Positions 37,386-46,984 are shown, counted from the stretch's first letter. The stretch is DNA of 64,000 bases from Oharaeibacter diazotrophicus (GCF_004362745.1 NZ_SNXY01000009.1:124001-188000); one strand, 5' to 3'. The notes: generated by a model from the letters alone, not told the origin. Program-made: numbers and translations.

Positions 37386-38054
37386 TCAGCCGCCCGGCCG
37401 CGAGGCGATGCGGTAGCCGAGGCCGCGCACGGTCTCGATCACGTCGACGCCGAGCTTCTTGCGCAGGCGGCCGACGAAGACCTCGATCGTGTTGGAATCG
37501 CGATCGAAGTCCTGGTCGTAGAGATGCTCGACCAGCTCGGTGCGCGAGACCACCTTGTCGACGTGCAGCATGAGATACTGCATCAGGCGGAACTCGTGGC
37601 TGGTCAGCTTCACCGGGTTGCCGTCGACGGTGACCCGGCCGGCCTTGACGTCGAGGCGGACGGAGCCGACCTCGATCTCGTTGGAGGCGTGGCCGGCGGC
37701 GCGGCGCATCAGGGCGCGCAGGCGCGCCAGCACCTCCTCCATGTGAAAGGGCTTGGCGACGTAGTCGTCGGCGCCGGCGTCGATGCCGGCGACCTTGTCG
37801 CTCCAGCGGTCGCGGGCGGTCAGCAGCAGCACCGGCATCCGGCGCTGGGCGCGGCGCCAGGCCTCGAGCACGCTGAGGCCGTCCATCTTCGGCAGACCGA
37901 TGTCGAGCACCACGGCGTCGTAGGGCTCGGTGTCGCCGAGGAAGTGACCCTCCTCGCCGTCGGCCGCGGTGTCGACCACCCAGCCGGCGTCGCGGCAGGC
38001 CGTGACCAGCTGCCGGCTGAGATCGGGATCGTCCTCGACGATGAGCACGCGCAT
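37386..38054 (-). CDS. feuP: FeuP-like OmpR-family response regulator
   Basis: 222 residues. The receiver has VEDDPDL, the phosphoacceptor Asp51 in AVVLDIGLPKMDGLSV, and Lys in DDYVAKPFHMEEV. The winged helix ends EHLYDQDFDRDSNTIEVFVG and ETVRGLGYRI. The segments EEGHFLGDTEPYDAV, ARDRWSDKVAGIDAGADDYV and RRAAGHASNEI match rhizobial FeuP closely, as I recall it. FeuP activates cyclic beta-glucan export and other envelope genes in S. meliloti. It lies between feuN and feuQ. Confidence 0.92.
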   Translation of the reverse strand: MRVLIVEDDPDLSRQLVTACRDAGWVVDTAADGEEGHFLGDTEPYDAVVLDIGLPKMDGLSVLEAWRRAQRRMPVLLLTARDRWSDKVAGIDAGADDYVAKPFHMEEVLARLRALMRRAAGHASNEIEVGSVRLDVKAGRVTVDGNPVKLTSHEFRLMQYLMLHVDKVVSRTELVEHLYDQDFDRDSNTIEVFVGRLRKKLGVDVIETVRGLGYRIASRPGG

Positions 38055-38076
38055 CGGCCGCCTCGGCTTCCGGGGG

Positions 38077-38376
38077 TTATCTCAGGCGCTGGCCGGACCG
38101 GGCGTCGACCACCACGTTGACCACCGCGCCGCCGTCGACCATCACCGCGAGGCGGTAGACCAGCCGGCCGCCCTGTTCGCACAGCTGGGCGTCGACGATG
38201 TCGCCGCCGACCTTGCGGGCGATCGCGCCGAGGCGCTGCGCCTGCCCGCTCGCCACCGCCTGCCGCGCCTCCTGCCCGGACAGGCAGGCGGCCGCCGCCG
38301 GCGCGGCGCCGGCGGCGAGGAGTGCGGTTGCGAGGAGGATCCCCCGGACGGCGCGGGGGGCGGCGAGACGTCCCAT
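38077..38376 (-). CDS. feuN: Small periplasmic PepSY-like protein, candidate FeuN
   Basis: 99 residues from ATG 38376 (MGRLAAPRAVRGILLATALL), with AAGGTGG upstream; an in-frame extension further 5' is Arg-rich and implausible. A signal peptide ends near AAPAAAA. The mature part CLSGQEARQAVASGQAQRLGAIARKVGGDIVDAQLCEQGGR and VVVDARSGQRL has the PepSY-like helix-then-strands pattern with two cysteines. In S. meliloti, FeuN is a small essential periplasmic inhibitor of FeuQ encoded just upstream of feuP. Position (22 bp before feuP), size and fold all fit. Confidence 0.75.
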   Translation of the reverse strand: MGRLAAPRAVRGILLATALLAAGAAPAAAACLSGQEARQAVASGQAQRLGAIARKVGGDIVDAQLCEQGGRLVYRLAVMVDGGAVVNVVVDARSGQRLR

Positions 38377-38453
38377 GGCGCCCACCTTACGAGCCGCGCG
38401 CTGAACCGTCCATGAACGCCGAAGGCCACGCCGGAGCCGACGCTCGCCGAGGC

Positions 38454-38639
38454 TCATCCGCCGGCCGCGTCGCCGGCCTCCCCGAGCGCCGCCTCCGGCC
38501 ACCAGCCCTCCCCGCCCTCCGCGTAGGCGAGGCCGTAGACCGCGCCATCCGGCCCTTCCGCCACCGCCGTCACCGTCGCCCGCCGTTCCGGCCGGTCCTC
38601 GGTCCGGAGCACGTCGTCGCCGATCGTCCATCGTGCCAT
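38454..38639 (-). CDS. Small hypothetical protein at the 3' end of the GTA cluster
   Basis: 61 residues, MARWTIGDDVLRTEDRPERR then TVTAVAEGPDGAVYGLAYAEGG and EGWWPEAALGEA. The pattern suggests a small SH3/Tudor-like beta-barrel. The ATG lies two bases after the DUF2793 stop, so it is co-transcribed with the GTA tail genes. Function unknown. Confidence 0.6.
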   Translation of the reverse strand: MARWTIGDDVLRTEDRPERRATVTAVAEGPDGAVYGLAYAEGGEGWWPEAALGEAGDAAGG

Positions 38640-38641
38640 GG

Positions 38642-40876
38642 TCAGCTCCTGTAGGTGATCGCGTGCGCCGAGACCGAGGTCATCGCGCGGTTGCCGCTGC
38701 CGGTGCTGGCGACCGCGGCGAACAGGCCGAGTTCGGGCGACCACGCCAGCGAGCGCCACGCCAGCACCGCCGGCGACGTGCCGGCGGTCCAGGTGACCCC
38801 GTCCGGCGAGGTCATGACCGTGCCGTCGGAGGAGACGGCGGCCCACAGGCCGATCTCGGGTGCCCACGCGAGGCCGTACCAGACCGAGTCGGTCGCCGTG
38901 GTCCGGAGCGTCCACGTGACGCCGTCGGGCGAGGTCATCGCGCGCGTACCGGTGCCGGAGGCGGCCACCGCCACGAAGATCCCGAGTTCGGCCGACCAGC
39001 GCACCCGCGTCCACGACCGCGACGCCGGCACCGAGCGCAGCGTCCACGCGATGCCGTTCGGCGAGGTCATCACCTGGCTCGTGCCGCCGTCGACCGAGAC
39101 CGCGACGAACAGGCCGAGTTCGGCCGTCCAGTCCACCGAGAACCACTGGTTCGCGGCGGGCGAGGTGCGCACCGTCCAGGCGATCCCGTCCGGCGAGGTC
39201 ATGATCTGGGTCGAGACCGTGCCGTAGCCGACCGCCACGAACAGGGCGAGCTGCGGCGACCAGCACACCGCGTACCAGCCGCCGTCGGCCGCCGAGGCGC
39301 GGGCCGTCCAGGTGATCCCGTCCGGCGAGGTCATCACGCGGTTGCCGGTGCCGCTGTCGCCGACGGCGACCAGGAGCGACAACTCGGGCGACCAGCAGAC
39401 CGCGCGCCAGTTGTTGTCGGCGGCGCTCGTCCTCGCCGTCCACGCGATCCCGTCCGGGGACGTCATCACCCGGTTGCCGCTCCCGGAGGCGCCGACGGCC
39501 ACGAACAGGCCGAGCTCGGCCGCCCAGCAGACGCCGCGCCAGTCGTTGTCGGCCGCGCTCGTCGACGCCAGCCACGCCGACCCGGTCAGCCGCCGCCGCT
39601 TCGGCACGTTCGGGACCGCGAGCCCCAGCGCCTTGCGCGCGCTCGCCGGCGTGCGTGCGCCGGAGCCGCCCTGGCCGACGGCGAGCGCCGTGGTCAACGC
39701 CAGCTGGCGGAGCGTCGCGGTGCCGGCGGTGCGGTCGACCGCCAGCGCCTCGGTCCAGGTCGAACCGTCCGGCGAGACCTTCAGCTTGAAGTCGTCGCCG
39801 CCGACGAGGCCGAACTCGGCGCGGCCGGAGAAGCCGGTCTGGAACACGAGCGCGCCGGTGTTGGCCGCGCCGGTTTTGTTGACCTTGACCTGGACGCCGG
39901 CGCCCTCGTCGGTGATCAGCGCGGCCGAGAGCGCGGCGACCAGCCGGTTGGTGGCGTCCGCCGCGGCGTTGATGCCGAGCCGGTCGAGCCGCGGCCGCGG
40001 CGTCGTCGAGGCCGCCTGGGCGAAGCTCTCGCCGAGCCCGACGCGGACGCCGCCGGGGAACAGCACGCCGCCGCTCTCGCCGTCGCGGCGGGCGAGCGCG
40101 ATCCAGTGACCGGGCACGGCGAAGTCGGCCGATCCCCCGCAGACGCGGAAGTCGGCCGCGCCCGCCGTCGCACCGCCGACCGGCGGCACGAAGTAGAGCG
40201 TCTCGAAGGCGGCGAGCGCCACGCCCGCCGACGTCGCCGTGCGGTCGGCTGCGCCGCCGACGCCAGTCACCGTGCCGGACGTCGGGCAGACCACGTCGAA
40301 GCTGCCGGCCGGCGCGAACTGCGCCCCGCGCCCGGCCCCGACCACGTAGCGCGCCGACCACGACACCTCGCCGGCCGCCGACACCGCCAGCGTGCCGCCG
40401 CCGGCGATCGACGCGCGCGCCTGCGACGCCGCCGCCAGCGTCGCGTGGCCGATGCCGCCGAGCCGGTCGGCGTCGAGGCCGCTGCCGGCACCGTCGACCG
40501 TGAGCAGCTTGGCGAGGATCGCCGCGGCGCCCTCCCCCGCCGCCGCGGTCCAGCCGGTGCCGTCGTAGACGACGGCGGCGCCCTCGGCCGCCACGTAGGC
40601 GGTCCAGCCGGCCCGCGGCGCGTGGAAGCGCCAGGCGCCGTCGAGATACTCGGCGATCTCGCCGGCCCGGCCGGCCCAGGCGCCGGTCGCCCCGGCGGCG
40701 ACGAGGTGGCGCTCGCCAGCGGCCGGGCTCGCCGGCGGCGCCGTCAGGTCGCGGTCGGCGACGGCGAGCTGTACCAGCGCGTCGAGGATGGCGAGGGCGT
40801 CGTTGTGGGTGACGTGCTTCTGCGCCTGCGCCGCCGCCAGCCGCGGCAGTTGCAGCCGGTCAGTCGTATCCGACAT
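38642..40876 (-). CDS. GTA-associated DUF2793 protein with seven C-terminal propeller-like repeats
   Basis: 744 residues from ATG 40876, overlapping the g15 stop by 17 bp. The N-terminal domain (about 1-110) is DUF2793: LQLPRLAAAQAQKHVTHNDAL, LDALVQLAVADRDL, AGEIAEYLDGAWRFHAPRAG, and VVYDGTGW. A middle domain (about 110-425) contains phage-fibre-like segments (VLFPGGVRVGLGESF, FQTGFSGRAEFGLVG, NKTGAANTGALVF). From about residue 430 to the end there are seven ~44-residue units of the form W-x2-V-x-W-S-P-E-L-G-L-F-V-A-V then MTSPDGIAWTART. Seven such blades suggest a seven-bladed beta-propeller. It is likely to be a tail-tip fibre or receptor-binding protein of the particle. Confidence 0.75.
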   Translation of the reverse strand: MSDTTDRLQLPRLAAAQAQKHVTHNDALAILDALVQLAVADRDLTAPPASPAAGERHLVAAGATGAWAGRAGEIAEYLDGAWRFHAPRAGWTAYVAAEGAAVVYDGTGWTAAAGEGAAAILAKLLTVDGAGSGLDADRLGGIGHATLAAASQARASIAGGGTLAVSAAGEVSWSARYVVGAGRGAQFAPAGSFDVVCPTSGTVTGVGGAADRTATSAGVALAAFETLYFVPPVGGATAGAADFRVCGGSADFAVPGHWIALARRDGESGGVLFPGGVRVGLGESFAQAASTTPRPRLDRLGINAAADATNRLVAALSAALITDEGAGVQVKVNKTGAANTGALVFQTGFSGRAEFGLVGGDDFKLKVSPDGSTWTEALAVDRTAGTATLRQLALTTALAVGQGGSGARTPASARKALGLAVPNVPKRRRLTGSAWLASTSAADNDWRGVCWAAELGLFVAVGASGSGNRVMTSPDGIAWTARTSAADNNWRAVCWSPELSLLVAVGDSGTGNRVMTSPDGITWTARASAADGGWYAVCWSPQLALFVAVGYGTVSTQIMTSPDGIAWTVRTSPAANQWFSVDWTAELGLFVAVSVDGGTSQVMTSPNGIAWTLRSVPASRSWTRVRWSAELGIFVAVAASGTGTRAMTSPDGVTWTLRTTATDSVWYGLAWAPEIGLWAAVSSDGTVMTSPDGVTWTAGTSPAVLAWRSLAWSPELGLFAAVASTGSGNRAMTSVSAHAITYRS

Positions 40877-43800
40877 GAAGTACCTCCCTGGTTTCGCTGC
40901 CGGCGCCCATGGCGTCGGAGATCTGGCGGACGCCGACGTCGAGGCTCGTCGGCGCCGCGCCGAAGTCGGCGACCTGCGCGGCGGCGGCATAGGTCGCCGC
41001 GGCGGTGGTCGTCCGCCACGTCCTGAGCACCGCGCCGGTGCCGCCGCGGATCGTCACCTCGTAGGCCTCGGCGGCCTCGGCGAGCGGCACGTCGGCGGCG
41101 TCGAAGGCGTCGCCGCCGCTGCGCGTGCGCCGGATCCAGGCGAGCGCGACGTCGCCGGTCGCCGGATCGCGGCGGGCGGAGAGGTGGACCGGGGCGAGCG
41201 GCACCAGCCCGGCGCCGCCGGGCGTCACCGTCAGTTCGGTCACCGCCCGGTCGGCGACGGTGCGGTCGGCCGGACCGACGCGCAGCGTCGTCGCCCGCCC
41301 GACGTCGTCGAGGGCGATCGGCAGCCGGCGCAGCGCCGTGTCCAGCAGCACGAAGTCGGCACCGGCGGCGGTGGCGACGGCGGCGCGCGCCTCGGTGCCG
41401 CCCTGGCCGCGCAGGAGGCGCGACAGCCGGTAGCGCCGGGTCGCGACCAGCTCGGCGCGGCCGAACTGCACCACCTCCCAGCCGTCCGCCATCGAGCCGA
41501 TCGCCGCGAGGTTGGCGCCGGCGAGCAGCGCCTCGTCGTCGACCGACGACGGCGCGCCGCGCACCAGTTCCACCTCCACGGTCGAGACGTCGTCGACCTG
41601 CCAGACCCGCCCCGCCGGCAACGCCGTCGCGAGGCTGCCGATCACCGCGGGACGGTCGAGCGTGACGACGGCTTCGAACGAGCCGGAGCGGCGGCGGTGC
41701 ACCACCATCGGCCCCGGCCACGGCACCGCCGCGGCGGCGACCCAGGGCTGGTGGGCGTCGACGCCGTCGCGGGTCGGCAGGTCGAGCACGACGACCACCG
41801 GCGCCGCCGTCGGCGTCACCCGGCCGCCGCTCATGGCACGCGGGCCGAACGGGGCGGCGCGCACCACTTCGGCCGGATCGACCGCGCGGGCCTCGACGCG
41901 CAGCACCGGACCGTCCTCGATACGGCCGACCAGCAGCGGCACCCGCCGCTCGGGCAGCACGAGGTCGACGACGTCGCCGGGTTCCGGCGCGAGCATGGTC
42001 GGCGGCAGCGCGAAGGCGACGGTCTCGCGGCCGGCGTCGCGGTCCTTCAGCAGCGCGTCCACCCGGCCCTGCATCACCGAGGCCGCGGCGAACACCGGCA
42101 GGTCGCGGTCGTCGACCCGCGGCGGGCCGTCGCGCCGAGCCGCCACCCGGCTCGGCCGGCCGTCGGCCTCGGTGTCGGCGAAGCCGATCGAGACCTCGGC
42201 CGGCACGTCCTCGGCCTGGGCGCGCCGGATCTCGACCACCGCGCGGCCCTCCTCCTCGGCGAGGTCGTCGCGGGCGATCGTCATCCGCGCCCGCCGCGGC
42301 CGGTCGGCGGCGGCAAGGCCGTCCGAGGTCTCGCGCAGCACGAAGCGGAAGGGTTCGGCGAGCGGTTCCAGCACGTCGCGCACGCTCGACCGGCCGGCGA
42401 CCGCGAGCCCGTCGACCACCGCCGAGACGCCGCCGGCGTCGATCGCCGTCACGCCGGCCGAGGCGGCGAGGTCCTCGATCACCGCGTCGAGCGGGGCGGC
42501 GCCGAGGCGGCCGTTCAGCCAGTGGCCGGTCTGCCAATTGGCGCCGTCGACCCAGACGTCGCCGGCGAGAGGGAACCACGGATAGGGCCGCGCGTCCCAG
42601 GTCCACACCGTGGCGCGGCCGACGTCGACCATGCGCCGCCCATCGCGCGGCGAGCGCGGATTGGCGGCCTCGTCGAAGCCGGGTTCCGCCGGATCGAACC
42701 GGCCGAGGAAGGCCTCGAGGTAGCGCCGCTGCATGCCGTCGTCGCGGGTGCCGCGCGAGAAATACGGCACCGCGCCCTCCGACGAGACCTTGTCGGGGAA
42801 GACGTTGGGCTGGTTGGCGCCGTAGTCGGCCGCGGGGCAGCCGATCTCCGTGAAACGGATCGGCTTCAGCCCCGGCAGCCACGCGGTCGGCTCGGCGAGC
42901 TCGACGCCGCCGATCCGGTCGAAATGCAGCTCGCCCCACCAGGACACCAGGTCCTTGTAGCGGAACACCCACGGCTTGCCGGCGGCGCCGTCGGTGATCG
43001 GACTGCGCAGGCCGGCGCGGCGATCGGCCGGCGAGGCGTAGTACCAGTCGAAGCCCTCGCCGCCGGCGACGTTGGCAGAAAGATAGCCTCGCTCGTGCGG
43101 GCCCTCGGCCAGGGCCTCGTCGGCGTGCGCGCCGTCGCGCCAGTCCGACAGCGGGAAATAGGCGTCGACGCCGACGAAATCGACGTTCGGGTCGGCCCAC
43201 AGCGGGTCGAGGTGGAAGGCGACGTCGGCGCCGCCGTCGCGGTGGTCGCCGAAATACTACGACCAGTCGGCGGCGTAGCCGACCGCCGTCCCGGTGCCGA
43301 GCACCGCCTTGACGTCGGCTGCGAGCGCACGCAGCGCCGCCACGAACGGATAGCTCCGCCCGGCCCCGCGCACCCGCGTCAGCCCGACCAACTCCGAGCC
43401 CACCAGGAAGCTCTCGACGCCGCCGGCGGCGAGGCAGAGATGGGCGTAGTGCAGCACCATCCGCCGCAGCGTCCACTCGGCCGGGCCGGAATAGGTCACC
43501 CGCCCTCCGGAGACGGTATGGTCGGCGACCGCCGCGGTGCCGACCAGCGCCGCGATCTCGGCTTCCGCCGCCGCGCTGCCGTCGGGCGAGCCGGGCCGCC
43601 CCGGCGCCGGCGTGCAGGTGATCCGGCCGCGCCAGGGATAGACCGGCTGGCCGTTGCCGCCCCAGGGATCGGGCAGGTCGTTGCCCGCCGGCACGTCCAT
43701 CATCACGAAGGGATAAAAGGTCACCGCGACGCCGCGCGCCTTCAGCGCCTCGATCAACTGCACTACCGAGGTGTCGTCCGGCGTGCCGCCGAAGGCCGGC

Positions 43801-44747
43801 GCGGACGCGACGGCGGACACGACGCCCGCGCTCGTCCGCGTCAGGCCCGCGACCGACCACGACCACGGCCGCGTCGTCTTGTCGTCGCGCTCCACCTTCG
43901 GCCGCAGCGTGCAATGGCCGGCGCGCAGGTCGTCGCCGAACCAGGTCACCACCACCGCGACGCTCTCGAGATTCGGCGCCAGCGCGAACAGCTCGTCGAG
44001 CGCGGCGCCGACGTCGGTGGCGGCGGTGGCAGCATGGCGGTTCTCGGCGGCGACGGCGCCGCGCCAGGGCTCGGCGGTGACCTCGGTGGTGGCGTAGCCG
44101 AATTCGGTGGCGCCGGGGATCAGCGTCACCGCCCGGATCATCCGCTCCAGGCGGCCCACCGGGCGGATCACCTCGAAGGAGAGCTGCGGCAGCGCGTTGC
44201 CGAAGGCGTCGAGCGGCAGGCGCTCGAACACCACGTAGGCGAGGCCGCGGTAGGCCGGGCTCTCGCCCTGGCGCGCCAGGATCAGCGAATCCGGCTCCTG
44301 CGCCTCGTCGCCCAGATGAACGTGCATGGCGACCCGGTCGAGGTCGAGCAGCTTGCCGTTGGCCCAGACCCGGCCGACGTGGGCGATCGGGCCCTCGCTG
44401 AGGCCGACGGCGAAGTTGGCGTAGTAGGAGAAGGTCTTCACCTTCGCCCCGCCGCCCTTGCCGCCGACGCTCTCGCTGCGGCTCTCCTCCTCGAAGCGGG
44501 TCGCCCAGATCACCTGCCCGGCGATCCGGACCCGGCCGAACACGCGCGGGATCGCCGCGCCCTCGGCGGAGGTCTGGACGTCGAGGTCGGCGAGGCGGCC
44601 GACCTCGGTGGTGCCGCGGGCGCCGAACAGGGCGCGGTCGATCAGGTTGCCGGCGAGCGCGCCGGCGGCCTGACCGAGGATCGCCGCGGTCGAGCCGAAC
44701 AGGCCGCCGACCGCCGAACCGGCGGCGGCGAGCAGGAGCGTCGCCAT
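40860..44747 (-). pseudogene. GTA host-specificity/baseplate hub protein (RcGTA g15-like) interrupted by an in-frame amber codon
   Basis: One frame runs from ATG 44747 (MATLLLAAAGSAVGG, SD GGAGGTG) to 40860, 1,295 codons, the usual g15 size, but codon 497 is TAG at 43257-43259. Before it are the N-terminal phage-tail region (AAIPRVFGRVRIAGQVIW, FSYYANFAVGLSEGPI) and the start of the GTA TIM-barrel-like domain (VAVTFYPFVMMDVPAGND). After it the same frame continues with conserved sequence (AFHLDPLWADPNVDFVGVD, YFPLSDWRDG, WVFRYKDLVSWWGE, RFTEIGCPAADYG) and the C-terminal tail domains. There is no frameshift. Without suppression, only a 496-residue N-terminal piece is made, plus possibly a piece re-initiated at GTG 42968. 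It could be a decayed gene, an authentic readthrough site or a base-call error. Confidence 0.85.
43257..43259 (-). other. In-frame amber codon in GTA g15
   Basis: The reading around it is Asp-Trp-Ser-TAG-Tyr-Phe-Gly. As I recall, homologues have Glu (DWSEYFG), so a single GAG-to-TAG change explains it. The codon is followed by T (UAG-U). Confidence 0.85.
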
Positions 44748-44785
44748 CGGGACACCTCCGGAACAGGGCGGAAAGGGAATACCGA

Positions 44786-44897
44786 GCGCGCAAAGTCCCG
44801 ACCCGTGGTCGGAACGTTGCGCGCGAGAAGCGCCCGACCGGGCGCCGGCCGAAAGGTCGAAACCTCGCAACGTCCCGACAAGTCGGGACGTTGCGAG
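44786..44897. repeat. Dispersed two-hairpin intergenic repeat, copy 3, inside the GTA operon (g14-g15)
   Basis: Hairpin one GCGCAAAGTCCCGACC..GGTCGGAACGTTGCGC, core GCGCCCGACCGGGCGCCGGC, hairpin two with perfect 15-16 bp arms CTCGCAACGTCCCGAC / GTCGGGACGTTGCGAG (44864-44897). It fills the whole gap between g14 and the g15 SD. Confidence 0.85.
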
Positions 44898-44904
44898 CGA
44901 GGAA

Positions 44905-45333
44905 CTACACCCCGGGGAAGCGGAAGACGCCCGCGAGCCGGTCGCGCCACCAGCGTCCGAGCGGGGCCTCGGCGACGCGGGCGCCGTCGTGGGCGTGCAG
45001 GAAGCGGCCGGGCCGGATCAGGATGCCGGCGTGGCGGGCCGGCAGACCGGCGGCCCAGCGGAACAGCAGCACGTCGCCCGGCGCCATCGTCGCCGGATCG
45101 ACCGCCACGAGGTGCCGCGCCGCGGCTTCGGTCAGGCTGTCGCGGCCGTCCGCCTCCGCCCAGTCGGGCGCATAGGGCGGCGGCGTCTCCGGTTCCGCGC
45201 CGTGGAGCGCGCGCCAGACCCCGCGGACGAGGCCGAGGCAGTCGCAGCCGACGCCCTTCAGCGAGGCCTGATGGCGGTAGGGCGTGCCGCGCCAGGTCAG
45301 CGCCTCGGCGACGATGTCGTCGCGGGTCGTCAA
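44905..45333 (-). CDS. GTA cell-wall peptidase, NlpC/P60 family (RcGTA g14-like)
   Basis: 142 residues from TTG 45333 (TTGA overlap with the g13 stop), SD GGGGTG; no ATG or GTG is in a suitable place. The NlpC/P60 triad is visible: Cys32 in VGCDCLGLVRGVW, His101 in PARHAGILIRPGR and His113 in FLHAHDGARV. In RcGTA the equivalent protein is a tail-tip peptidase that opens peptidoglycan for DNA entry. It sits between g13 and g15 in the conserved order. Confidence 0.9.
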   Translation of the reverse strand: MTTRDDIVAEALTWRGTPYRHQASLKGVGCDCLGLVRGVWRALHGAEPETPPPYAPDWAEADGRDSLTEAAARHLVAVDPATMAPGDVLLFRWAAGLPARHAGILIRPGRFLHAHDGARVAEAPLGRWWRDRLAGVFRFPGV

Positions 45334-46211
45334 AACAGCACCCCGCCGTCGTCGTCGCCGTCGCCCCGGGCGTAGGAGAACACGAAGTCCTGGCCGGGCA
45401 TGTGCGGGAAGCCGCGGAAGGCATCGGCGTTGGCGAAGCGATCGCGGCAGGTCTCGAAGCGCTTGTCGCAGCCGGCGACGAGCGCGAGTGCGGTGCCCGC
45501 CTCGAGCGGCGTCGCCGGCGCCCGCCACGGCACCAGCACGGTCGCGCCGTCCTCGGGGAAGTGGTCGGCGATCGCGAGGGCGAAGCCGGCGCGCGGGCCG
45601 GCGGTCACCGTCGCGGTTCCGCCGGCGAACCAGCGCTCGGGCAGCGCCTCGGCGCCGGCCACCGTGATCCGACCCGCGGCATCCACCGCGGTCACCGTAG
45701 CCGCCGTGGTGAAGGTCGAGAGGTCGACGCCGCAGCGCGCGTCGCCGAGGGCGGCGTCGCAGGTCCGGGTGAAGACCCGGCCGATCGGCTGGCCGAGCGC
45801 GTGCGCCGGCCCGCGCAGCTCCGCGCGGAAGGCACCGTCGGCGCGCACGGCCTCGCCGAGCGTCGCGGTGCGGACCGGCATCCGTGCCTCCGGTTCCGAC
45901 GAGTCGACCAGATGGACCTCGACGCGCGCGCCGTCCCAGCGGCCGTCGGCGAGGTCGGCCTCGGTGATGCGGTCGGAGGTGAGCGCGCCGGCGATCTCCT
46001 CCTCGCCGACGGCGAAGTCGGCGCCGCGGCCGGCGACCGAGCGGTCGAAGCCGCTGGCGGGCTCGCAGGCGACGCCATCCACCATCAGCGTGCGGTCGTG
46101 GTCGGTGAAGCCCATCACCGTGCCGTCGGCGAGGCGGGCGACGAAGCAGGTCGCGAGCGTGGTCGCCGCGCCGGCGAGGCGCTCGGCGAGTGCGGGCGGG
46201 ATCGTCCTCAC
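45330..46211 (-). CDS. GTA tail/baseplate protein, DUF2163 (RcGTA g13-like)
   Basis: 293 residues from GTG 46211, overlapping the g12 stop by 4 bp (GTGA). Family hallmarks: CFVARLADGTVMGFTDHDRTL near the N-terminus, LTSDRITEADLADGRWDGARVE, VFTRTCDAALGDARCGVDL with paired cysteines, and CDKRFETCRDRFANADAFRG then HMPGQD near the end. These cysteine motifs are typical of the phage_BR0599/DUF2163 hub proteins. In RcGTA it is a hub component between the distal tail protein and the megatron g15. Confidence 0.92.
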   Translation of the reverse strand: MRTIPPALAERLAGAATTLATCFVARLADGTVMGFTDHDRTLMVDGVACEPASGFDRSVAGRGADFAVGEEEIAGALTSDRITEADLADGRWDGARVEVHLVDSSEPEARMPVRTATLGEAVRADGAFRAELRGPAHALGQPIGRVFTRTCDAALGDARCGVDLSTFTTAATVTAVDAAGRITVAGAEALPERWFAGGTATVTAGPRAGFALAIADHFPEDGATVLVPWRAPATPLEAGTALALVAGCDKRFETCRDRFANADAFRGFPHMPGQDFVFSYARGDGDDDGGVLF

Positions 46212-46849
46212 GGGCGCACCTCCACCAGGGGGATCGAGGGAATCTCGCCGGCCGCGAAGGACGACAGGTCGACCGCGAGATGGTCGGTGTCGAAGCGCAC
46301 CGGCACGTCGAACAGGAAGCCGGCGGTCACCGCGGCACCGGTCGGCGGCGGCAGCGCCAGCGTGACGATGCCGGTGGTCACGTCCACCGCAAACCCCGAC
46401 CCGTCGAGCGCGACGCCGTCGACCGCGACCGCGACGCTGCCGGCGACCGGCTTGTCGATCCGCCGGTCCCAGGGCGCGAAGGCGGCGCCGTAGCGCTTGA
46501 CCAGGGCGAAGGCGGTGGTCGTGCCGTCGCCGGTGCCGATGCGCTGGTCGGTCGGCGCCGGCGCGGCCGAGGGCGGACCCGAGCGGCAGTCGGCGCGGTC
46601 GCGGAAGCGGAAGGCGTGCAGCCGGCCGCGGCGCTCCTCGAAGAAGGCGACGACGGCGGCGAGTTCGTCCAGCGTCTTGACGCCGGAGCCGGCGTCATAG
46701 CGCCGGCGGCTGTCGGCCCAGCGGGCGTTGCGGACCTCGCGGCCGGAGGCGAGCGTCACGATCTCGGTGCGCCGTTCGGGCCCGCCGGTGGCACCGAGCG
46801 CCACCGGGACCGGGAACGACACCTCGTGGAAGGCGGCGACGGGCGGCAT
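46208..46849 (-). CDS. GTA distal tail protein, DUF2460 (RcGTA g12-like)
   Basis: 213 residues from ATG 46849 (MPPVAAFHEVSFPVPVALGA), SD GGAG. Family hallmarks: FHEVSFPV, LASGREVRNARWADSRRRYDAGSG, LDELAAVVAFFEERRGRLHAFRFRD, and DQRIGTGDGTTTAFALVKRY, then a C-terminal segment IPSIPLVEVRP. It joins the tail tube to the hub. It is the first gene of the last GTA block, cut off from g11 by a plus-strand gene, so it needs read-through or its own promoter. Confidence 0.92.
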   Translation of the reverse strand: MPPVAAFHEVSFPVPVALGATGGPERRTEIVTLASGREVRNARWADSRRRYDAGSGVKTLDELAAVVAFFEERRGRLHAFRFRDRADCRSGPPSAAPAPTDQRIGTGDGTTTAFALVKRYGAAFAPWDRRIDKPVAGSVAVAVDGVALDGSGFAVDVTTGIVTLALPPPTGAAVTAGFLFDVPVRFDTDHLAVDLSSFAAGEIPSIPLVEVRP

Positions 46850-46984
46850 GGCTGTCACTCCGCGACAAGGGGACGGGCGCTTGGGCGAGGATCGCCCCAT
46901 GCGTAAAAGAACGTATTTGATCCATCTCAAGGCGAAGGGCGTCGGAATCGCCGACCGTCGGCCTCACGGAAGAGAACCGGGAGG

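Noticed and set aside
42968-43256. Annotating the g15 downstream half as an independent gene starting at GTG 42968
   Set aside because: The frame is continuous with the upstream half and conserved sequence begins directly after the amber codon, well before that GTG.
44786-44897. Hairpins between g14 and g15 as a tRNA or riboswitch
   Set aside because: The sequence is one of six dispersed repeat copies and does not fold as a cloverleaf or a known riboswitch.
40788-46493. 1,901-codon plus-strand frame across the GTA tail genes
   Set aside because: It mirrors g12-g15 and the DUF2793 gene, which have clear homologies and SD sites; no motif is seen in the antisense product.
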